A DNA stretch of 5,441 bases, from the NCBI GenBank assembly GCA_029212955.1, contig JARGOW010000067.1, positions 5,687 to 11,127 on the forward strand, written 5' to 3'. The translations under genes and the position numbers were made by a program. The notes under the pieces were generated by a model, which saw only the letters and a list, made by a program, of their open reading frames with translations, was not told where the DNA came from and did not search any database. This document shows, one piece after another, positions 1-4,314 of the stretch; position 1 is the stretch's first letter; every line of letters starts with the position of its first letter. The stretch is from Planctomycetota bacterium (GTDB lineage Bacteria > Planctomycetota > UBA1135 > GCA-002686595).

Positions 1-11
1 CCCAGGAACGA

Positions 12-1337
12 ATGGAACCAGGAAAGGCGGGACCCGGGGGGATAGGATTGGGCCCCATGTTCCCCAAGTTGCACCCGGTTCTGCCCGTGGCCCCATCCCG
101 TCCCCGCCCTACCCGGCGTGGCGCCAAAGTCCTGGTCGGAATGGCCCTGGTCATGGGCACCCTGACCAGCTCATGCCAGGACACGGCCGTGGCGTCCTCC
201 AACCTGGACGCACTGCTGGACAACAATAATCACCTGCGACATTACGCCGCCGTGCAGTCGGGTTGGAAGTATTACATCAGCACGATGTTCGACCCGAGTA
301 TTTTCGGCGTCGACTCCGCCACATGGCTGCGCGAAGAAGTGGCCATCCACGACCCTGCATACGTGGCCCTGGAAAATCTGTTGATCCTGGCCGACGGCAA
401 GGGCGCTCGAGAAGCCCACCGGCAAGTGATTCAAGTGCGGCAGTTTTCGCGGTTCGCCACCCGTAGTCCGGGCAACCTGGTCCGCGAACGATCCATATTG
501 GAATTGTCGGTCCACGCCAAACGATTGGGCCTGATCGACCTCAAAGATGTGGTCGACCCGGCAGAGTCGGAAACCCCCAACGCCAATGCCGCGGACTTGA
601 GCACTCTCATGGCCGGCTTGATCGACACCCTGGAGCCGGTTCTACTCGAAAGCTCCAACCCCACGCCGACTCAACTGGCCGACTTCGCATTGGCCTGTGG
701 TCAGTTTGACGAATCCGTGATCGAAATCGACGGGCTTTGGCGTGTGCTAAAAGCCATCGAAACCTTCGCGGCACGGGTGGACCTGAAGCGCGATGACCTT
801 GCGCCCCTGCTGGACCTATCCGAGCGACTGCAGCGTCGATCGGTCGCCCTAGCCCTGGCCGCCGGTTCCGTGGATCCGTCCCCGAGGGTTCGCGCCGCGA
901 CCCTGCAATCCTCGTTCGCCGCTTTCGGTCACCCGGTCTTGCAGGAAGCACTCAACCAATTGCGACGGGACCAGCCCGCCGAGGGACAGTCCCGATTCGG
1001 ATGGTCCGTGGCATTCGTGGTCGAAGACACCGTGGCCACGACCCTGTTTACCCTGCTCGCACGGTATGGCTGGCCCCACCTGGGCATCCCAGGCTCCTAC
1101 GAGTGGCGCGACAATCGCTTCCAGGATCTGCGCAGCGCGCTCACCATCGTGCACAACACCGCCCAGTTCAATTCCACCACGCGCACGAAGGCCATGCAGG
1201 CGCTAGGGGTCCTCATGCCCGATGGGCCCCAGGGCTTGCACGAAGAACTTTGGACCTCCTGGTGGGAGAACTGGTCGCTCAATGAGCTCGAAGAGATGAA
1301 GGCGCTGGTCGAAGACCCGGAAACTCCCCAATCGTGA
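12..1337 (+). CDS. Putative lipoprotein with a weak HEAT-like helical stretch, function unknown
   Basis: I do not recognise this 441-residue protein. A basic stretch (Arg30 to Lys39, including TRRGAK) leads into a hydrophobic run and the sequence LTSSC ending at Cys55. This fits the permissive lipobox pattern, with Thr rather than Leu at -3, so export and lipid attachment at Cys55 are likely but not certain. RRGAK faintly resembles a twin-arginine motif. The mature part looks soluble, mostly helical and rich in Leu/Ala. Residues about 265-320, especially SPRVRAATLQSSFAAFG, look like a HEAT/ARM-type repeat, but I see no catalytic motif. The start is uncertain: ATG at 12 follows AGGA with a 4-base gap, yet the frame is open to the window edge. 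ATG at 57 (Met16) would give a more normal signal peptide with its cysteine at 40. Its stop overlaps the GTG start of the next gene, so the two are probably co-translated. The protein may be a partner of that membrane protein (inference). Confidence 0.65.
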   Translation: MEPGKAGPGGIGLGPMFPKLHPVLPVAPSRPRPTRRGAKVLVGMALVMGTLTSSCQDTAVASSNLDALLDNNNHLRHYAAVQSGWKYYISTMFDPSIFGVDSATWLREEVAIHDPAYVALENLLILADGKGAREAHRQVIQVRQFSRFATRSPGNLVRERSILELSVHAKRLGLIDLKDVVDPAESETPNANAADLSTLMAGLIDTLEPVLLESSNPTPTQLADFALACGQFDESVIEIDGLWRVLKAIETFAARVDLKRDDLAPLLDLSERLQRRSVALALAAGSVDPSPRVRAATLQSSFAAFGHPVLQEALNQLRRDQPAEGQSRFGWSVAFVVEDTVATTLFTLLARYGWPHLGIPGSYEWRDNRFQDLRSALTIVHNTAQFNSTTRTKAMQALGVLMPDGPQGLHEELWTSWWENWSLNELEEMKALVEDPETPQS

Positions 1338-2575
1338 GCCAGGCCCCGCTTCATCTTTCCCTGGCTAAAAAGCTGGGTGGAATCCTTGTGGCCGCGCTGC
1401 TGGTCTGGGCCGTGGCGCGCTCGGTTCCCTGGCAGGATCGACTCCTGGTCACCTGGTCTGAGGGTGCGGAAGAGATCGAATATGTGGGTACGATTCGGGG
1501 GCCCTGGAAGGTCGCTCAAGTGGAGTACACCCTGGAAAAGCCCGAGTCCGATGCAGTCACTTCGGAGCAGCCCGACTGGGCCGTCCAGGTCCAAAAGGGC
1601 GCCACCGTGCTTGCCAGTGCCACCGAACTCTCATCCGGCAGCTCGCAATTCGAGTTCCATCAATTGGAGTGGCGGCCGGGCATCCCCCGGGTCTTGGGCG
1701 AGATGCGACTCTCCGCGGTCATTCCTGCGTTCCTAGTGCTCATCGCGTGTTCTCTCCTGGTGATCACCCGCTGGTACGTCCTGCTGATCGCCGTGGGTTG
1801 CTCCACCCGTTGGTTCCAAGTCCTGCGCGTCACGTACGTGGGCCCTTTCTTCAACCTGGTGTTGCCGGGAATGAATGGGGGCGATATCGCCCGGGCCTAT
1901 TGGATTGTGAAAGGCCACCCGGACAAGCGCGCCGTGGCGCTCATGAGCGTGTTTGTGGATCGCCTGCTGGGCTTGTTCGCCATGACCCTGCTCGCCACCG
2001 TGGCGATCTACACCAACAACGAACGATTCGAGTCCCTTCGACTTCCGGTCCTGGCCGTTTGCAGCGCCATGCTCGTGGGCGGCCTGGCCCTGATCAACCC
2101 GCACCTGCGTCGCCTGATTCGCTTCGACGCGTTGATGGGCAAACTGCCCGGGGGCGAAAAAATGAAGTCCCTGGACAGCGCCCTGCGCCTGTACGCCTCG
2201 CGCCCCATGGCCGTGGGACTCTCGATCTTGCTCTCGATCGCCAACCACCTGGGAGCCGCCCTGGCCCTTTATATGCTGGGTCAAGGTTTGGGCGACCACC
2301 ACGGATTCCACGACTATGTTTGCCTGGCCACCGTGGTCAATACCCTGTCCGCCGTACCGATCACCCCCGGTGGCTTGGGTGTGGGGGAGATGCTCGCCGG
2401 CTCCATGCTGCGCCTGGCGGGGGGGTCCTACACGATCGGCGTGGCCGCCAGCATCACCTACCGAGTAGGGCTATTCGCCCTGGGCCTTCTGGGGGGGCTG
2501 GTGCTGGTTATGCCCGGCGGCGCTGCCATTCGAAGGGATCTGGCCGAGGCCGAAGCCGCGGGCGAAACCGAATAA
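1334..2575 (+). CDS. Flippase-like membrane protein, LPG_synthase_TM / UPF0104 family
   Basis: This is a 413-residue inner-membrane protein. The family-typical blocks are present in order: R146-W-Y-V-L-L in a membrane helix, a FFNLVLPG segment leading to P178-G-M-N-G-G-D184 with Arg187, VDRLLGL around D209-L214, and ITPGGLGVGE at 343-352. These match the membrane domain shared by YbhN, AglD and the flippase half of MprF, which are linked to movement or modification of lipids and lipid-linked sugars. The MprF synthase domain is absent, so lysyl-PG synthesis itself is not predicted and the substrate is unknown. I estimate 7-8 membrane helices. TM1 lies near residues 14-31, then comes an unusual polar stretch of about 90 residues (32-121) before TM2 near 126. 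The GTG start overlaps the upstream stop (GTGA). No Shine-Dalgarno sequence precedes it, which favours coupled translation. The C-terminal tail is Ala/Glu-rich. Family assignment is firm, function is not. Confidence 0.9.
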   Translation: MSQAPLHLSLAKKLGGILVAALLVWAVARSVPWQDRLLVTWSEGAEEIEYVGTIRGPWKVAQVEYTLEKPESDAVTSEQPDWAVQVQKGATVLASATELSSGSSQFEFHQLEWRPGIPRVLGEMRLSAVIPAFLVLIACSLLVITRWYVLLIAVGCSTRWFQVLRVTYVGPFFNLVLPGMNGGDIARAYWIVKGHPDKRAVALMSVFVDRLLGLFAMTLLATVAIYTNNERFESLRLPVLAVCSAMLVGGLALINPHLRRLIRFDALMGKLPGGEKMKSLDSALRLYASRPMAVGLSILLSIANHLGAALALYMLGQGLGDHHGFHDYVCLATVVNTLSAVPITPGGLGVGEMLAGSMLRLAGGSYTIGVAASITYRVGLFALGLLGGLVLVMPGGAAIRRDLAEAEAAGETE

Positions 2576-2581
2576 GAGCGT

Positions 2582-2609
2582 GGGAGCCCGGTTGACCCGG
2601 GTGCCTCCC
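2582..2609 (+). other. Stem-loop just after the flippase-like gene
   Basis: GGGAG (2582-2586) and CCCGG (2587-2591) pair with CCGGG (2597-2601) and CTCCC (2605-2609), leaving a 5-base loop TTGAC and a 3-base bulge. It starts 7 bases after the stop codon, where a terminator or a 3'-end protecting hairpin would sit. No T-run follows, so a classical intrinsic terminator is not supported. Confidence 0.35.
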
Positions 2610-2620
2610 TCCGCTCCAAT
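2592..2620 (+). promoter_or_regulatory. Candidate sigma70-like promoter for the PfkB kinase gene
   Basis: TTGACC (2592-2597, five of six matches to the -35 consensus) is followed after 17 bases by TCCAAT (2615-2620, four of six matches to the -10 consensus). Transcription from it would leave a leader of about 75 bases before the ATG at 2702. The -35 box lies within the loop and the 3' arm of the stem-loop at 2582-2609. The rest of the 126-bp gap, about 2621-2701, is C-rich and shows no other signal. This is a match by eye only. Confidence 0.3.
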
Positions 2621-2701
2621 ACCCGGCGGCTCGCATGCGTACGAACGCGCGCGGGCCCCTTTCCTTACCTGCCGACCCCACCCCAGCACCCCCCAATCCC
2701 C

Positions 2702-3616
2702 ATGTCTCTGCTCGTTATCGGAACCCTGGCCTACGACTCGGTCGAAACCCACAACGACAAGCGCGAAGAAATCCTGGGGGGCTCGGCCATGTATTGCGCC
2801 GTGGCCGCCGCCCTACTGCGAAAGGAGGGCCAGCCGGGTCCCCGCCTGGTGGGGGTGGTCGGTGAGGACTTCCGCACCGGCGATGTGGAAATGATGAGCC
2901 AAGCCGGCGTAGATGTGGCGGGACTGGAAACCGCACCCGGCAAGACCTTTCGCTGGGGCGGGCGCTACGAGCCCGATTGGAACACGCGGCATACGACCTT
3001 CACCGACCTCAACGTGCTCGAGCATTTCGACCCCAAGGTGCCCGACTCCTACAAGGACTCGAACTACGTTTTCCTCGCGAACGCACACCCGGCCGTTCAA
3101 AAGAAGGCCCTGGAGCAAGTCAACGGCACCCCTTTCGTCGTCGCCGACACCATGAATCTATGGATTGATGTGGCGCTGGACGACCTCAAGATCCTGCTCA
3201 AGGAAATCGACGGCTTGATCCTCAACGATGAGGAAGCCCGTATGCTCACCGGCAAATCCAACCTCATCCTGGCCGCCCAGGAAGTGCTGAAGATGGGCCC
3301 GCGTTACGTGATCCTCAAGAAGGGCGAGCACGGCGCCTTCATAATGGGCGAGGACGTTCACTTCTCCCTGCCCGCCTACCCCGTCACGGATGTGATCGAC
3401 CCCACCGGCGCCGGCGACTGCTTCGCTGGTGGCTTCATGGGGGCCCTGGCACGGGACGGGGACCACTCGCCCCTGGCGCTGCGACGCGCCATGCTTAGCG
3501 GAACCGTGGCCGCCAGCTTCTGTGTGCAAGGATTCAGCGTGGAGAAGCTGGTCACCCGCAGCCGGGAACACTTGGATTCGCGCTTCGAAGACCTGTCTTC
3601 GATCTGCACCCTCTAA
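2702..3616 (+). CDS. PfkB/ribokinase-family carbohydrate or nucleoside kinase
   Basis: This 304-residue protein has the normal length for a PfkB-family kinase, which transfers the ATP gamma-phosphate to a sugar or nucleoside hydroxyl in the cytosol. The N-terminal beta strand MSLLVIGTLAYDS is followed by the substrate-side glycine motif GGSAMYCAVAAALL (26-39) and LVGVVGEDF. The N-x-x-E motif is N175-D-E-E178. The C-terminal signature DPTGAGDCFAGGF spans 233-245, with Asp239 as the catalytic base and GAG forming the anion hole. All key residues are intact, so an active enzyme is expected. The substrate cannot be read off: the sequence resembles generic 'sugar kinase' members, some of which act on adenosine or other nucleosides. 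The ATG at 2702 is well placed for the first strand, but only a C-rich tract precedes it and there is no Shine-Dalgarno sequence. It lies 126 bp after the flippase-like gene and may have its own promoter. Confidence 0.93.
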   Translation: MSLLVIGTLAYDSVETHNDKREEILGGSAMYCAVAAALLRKEGQPGPRLVGVVGEDFRTGDVEMMSQAGVDVAGLETAPGKTFRWGGRYEPDWNTRHTTFTDLNVLEHFDPKVPDSYKDSNYVFLANAHPAVQKKALEQVNGTPFVVADTMNLWIDVALDDLKILLKEIDGLILNDEEARMLTGKSNLILAAQEVLKMGPRYVILKKGEHGAFIMGEDVHFSLPAYPVTDVIDPTGAGDCFAGGFMGALARDGDHSPLALRRAMLSGTVAASFCVQGFSVEKLVTRSREHLDSRFEDLSSICTL

Positions 3617-3664
3617 GAGAAGCGGTTCCGATTTGGGCCGATTCCAACCAGGTCCAATTTCGAT

Positions 3665-3713
3665 CACCCACCGTGCCCAGGGGTTCCGGAGGAGGGTGTC
3701 AGGCCTATTTTTT
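3665..3713 (+). terminator. Weak candidate intrinsic terminator after the kinase gene
   Basis: CACCC (3665-3669) and CCG (3671-3673) can pair with CGG (3687-3689) and GGGTG (3694-3698), and the stretch ends in a run of six T (3708-3713), the only such run in this intergenic region. It starts about 50 bases after the kinase stop. The stem is interrupted and the T-run begins 9 bases after it, so this is a poor match to a textbook terminator. Confidence 0.3.
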
Positions 3714-3755
3714 CGGGTTCCTGGCCCCATCCCGGGCGAAAGAAACGTAAATAGA

Positions 3756-3785
3756 CCAGGAGCCACCGCTTGCGGAGGCTCCTGG
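3756..3785. repeat. Hairpin 1 of the cluster: 9-bp perfect stem with inner stem
   Basis: CCAGGAGCC (3756-3764) is perfectly complementary to GGCTCCTGG (3777-3785). After one A/A mismatch, an inner CCG/CGG stem closes a CTTG tetraloop (3769-3772). Read on the minus strand, the hairpin is followed by a fairly T-rich tail, so it might end transcription arriving from the recA side. On the + strand no T-run follows. It could be a terminator, a REP-like element or part of a transcribed RNA. Confidence 0.6.
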
Positions 3786-3812
3786 GTTGGATTTCAGGAG
3801 AGTCATCAACCC

Positions 3813-3841
3813 GGGCAGGAGCGCGTGCGGCGTTCCTGCCC
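3813..3841. repeat. Hairpin 2 of the cluster: 12-bp stem, 5-base loop
   Basis: GGGCAGGA (3813-3820) is perfectly complementary to TCCTGCCC (3834-3841). The stem continues inward through GCGC (3821-3824) against GCGT (3830-3833, one G-T wobble), closing the loop GTGCG (3825-3829). No T-run follows on either strand, so Rho-independent termination is not supported. The arm shares CAGGAGC with hairpin 1. Confidence 0.6.
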
Positions 3842-3842
3842 A

Positions 3843-3874
3843 CCTCTCCCTGACCTTCCTGAGAGGGGTCAGGG
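3843..3874. repeat. Interleaved inverted repeats giving two alternative hairpins
   Basis: CCTCTC (3843-3848) pairs with GAGAGG (3861-3866), while CCCTGACC (3848-3855) pairs with GGTCAGGG (3867-3874). The arms are in the order A-B-a-b. The two stems have no connecting loops, so they probably exclude each other rather than form a full pseudoknot. The sequence resembles, from memory, dispersed CCCTCTCCCTGACC-type palindromes of GC-rich genomes. Confidence 0.55.
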
Positions 3875-3903
3875 CTCAGGAGCGCCCCTAGGACGGGGTC
3901 TAC

Positions 3904-3921
3904 TGGGGGAGGGTTCCCCCA
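3904..3921. repeat. Hairpin 4 of the cluster: 7-bp stem, 4-base loop
   Basis: TGGGGGA (3904-3910) is perfectly complementary to TCCCCCA (3915-3921), with the loop GGGT. A moderately T-rich stretch (AATTTTCGTTT) appears only about 20 bases later, too far for a standard intrinsic terminator. It is the last member of the cluster that begins near 3756. Confidence 0.5.
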
Positions 3922-4041
3922 ATGTGCCCGGGTTCGCGGAATTTTCGTTTCCCCGACCGACTTCACCCCCAAGGCCATGCAAGGGGCTTTCGGCACCGCG
4001 AACCAAGATCGGCATGCTTTCGCAAGAATGGGAAGTCCATA

Positions 4042-4055
4042 TGCCCCGCGGGGCA
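4042..4055. repeat. Perfect 14-bp palindrome TGCCCCGCGGGGCA
   Basis: The two 7-base halves are exact reverse complements with no spacer, which suits binding by a dimeric protein at least as well as an RNA hairpin, since a zero-base loop is not possible. It is centred about 260 bp before the recA start. Flanking bases (A before, C after) do not extend it. No regulator can be named. Confidence 0.4.
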
Positions 4056-4162
4056 CACCCTGTTGGGGCCGCCGGGGTTTCGGCCACAAATCCTGACACC
4101 CATGGAGCTGGAGGCGGTCTATGGGTGCACAAACCCGACAAAAGGAAGCACGCGGAATGCGA

Positions 4163-4187
4163 ATTCTGGCGGTCGGATGCCTAGAAT
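4163..4187 (+). promoter_or_regulatory. Imperfect inverted repeat overlapping a -10-like TAGAAT
   Basis: ATTCTGGC (4163-4170) faces GCC-T-AGAAT (4179-4187): eight pairs with one extra T and an 8-base spacer. The right arm contains TAGAAT (4182-4187), one base from the -10 consensus, but no acceptable -35 box lies 16-18 bases upstream. It lies about 125-150 bp before recA, so it could be an operator over a recA promoter. This is a guess from layout. Confidence 0.2.
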
Positions 4188-4258
4188 GGGTCCCAAGAAG
4201 AAAACCAATCTAGAAGACCCTGTGTTTCTTTATCTGGGTGGGGCGCGTGAGGCACGCC

Positions 4259-4300
4259 CTGCCGGTGAACCCCTACGGCAGCAGGGGAAAATGAGCTGCC
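4259..4300 (+). promoter_or_regulatory. Two mutually exclusive hairpins in the recA leader
   Basis: CTGCCG (4259-4264) can pair with CGGCAG (4276-4281). The overlapping GGCAGC (4277-4282) can instead pair with GCTGCC (4295-4300). In the second fold the 12-base loop (4283-4294) displays AGGGG, the ATG at 4291 and the following A. Only one fold can exist at a time, so this could set translation of the mini-ORF and, through it, of recA. Stems are short (6 bp), and no energy calculation was done. Confidence 0.3.
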
Positions 4301-4314
4301 CCCAAAACCTATGA
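4291..4314 (+). CDS. Possible seven-codon leader peptide coupled to recA
   Basis: ATG at 4291 opens a tiny frame reading MSCPQNL, whose TGA stop (4312-4314) overlaps the recA start codon as ATGA. An SD-like AGGGG (4283-4287) precedes it with only 3 bases between, tighter than usual. The recA start has no SD of its own: the bases just before it are C-rich and then AAAACCT. Termination of this mini-ORF on the recA ATG would therefore explain how recA is started. The same frame is open back to 3922, but that upstream translation looks random, so only the final seven codons are proposed. There is no homology evidence. Confidence 0.25.
   Translation: MSCPQNL

Larger units (their letters stand above)
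3617..4310. other. 694-bp gene-free, structure-rich region before recA
   Basis: No convincing protein gene lies here: ORFs on both strands give low-complexity, Pro/Arg/Gly-rich translations with no recognisable fold. The first third (3617-3922) holds a T6 run and a cluster of strong hairpins. The middle (3923-4100) holds a perfect 14-bp palindrome at 4042-4055 and a weaker hairpin GGCCG/CGGCC (4067-4071 with 4081-4085). The last part (4101-4310) is less GC-rich, as around 4141-4235, and should carry the recA promoter and leader. I could not pick a recA promoter with both boxes, and I saw no LexA operator of the CTGT-N8-ACAG, GAAC-N4-GTTC or TTAC-N3-GTAA types. Confidence 0.7.

Noticed and set aside
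1669..2595. 308-residue + strand ORF inside the flippase-like gene
   Set aside because: It is the shifted frame of a gene with clear family motifs, and its translation is Arg/Pro/Gly-rich with no membrane helices.
3756..3921. CRISPR-like array from the repeated CAGGA/TCCTG words
   Set aside because: Copies are only 5-7 bases long, unevenly spaced and on both strands; no repeat-spacer pattern.
3927..3945. GGTTCG resembling a tRNA T-loop
   Set aside because: The pairing arms and the rest of a cloverleaf are missing around it.
3664..4089. 141-residue minus-strand ORF in the intergenic region
   Set aside because: Its translation is Pro/Arg/Gly-rich with no fold signature, and it runs through the hairpin cluster; long chance ORFs are common at this GC content.
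4093..4123. CTGACA with TCTATG as a recA promoter
   Set aside because: The spacing is 19 bases and the -10 match is poor; too weak to annotate.
3429..4184. 251-residue + strand ORF overlapping the kinase 3' end
   Set aside because: Its first part is an out-of-frame reading of the kinase gene, and the rest crosses the hairpins without recognisable domains.
4219..4236. CTGT...ATCTG resembling an E. coli-type LexA site
   Set aside because: The right half is not ACAG and the spacing does not give a symmetric operator.
3922..4314. 130-residue + strand ORF ending on the recA start
   Set aside because: The translation looks random and its ATG has no convincing SD; only the last seven codons, from 4291, have a case as a leader peptide.
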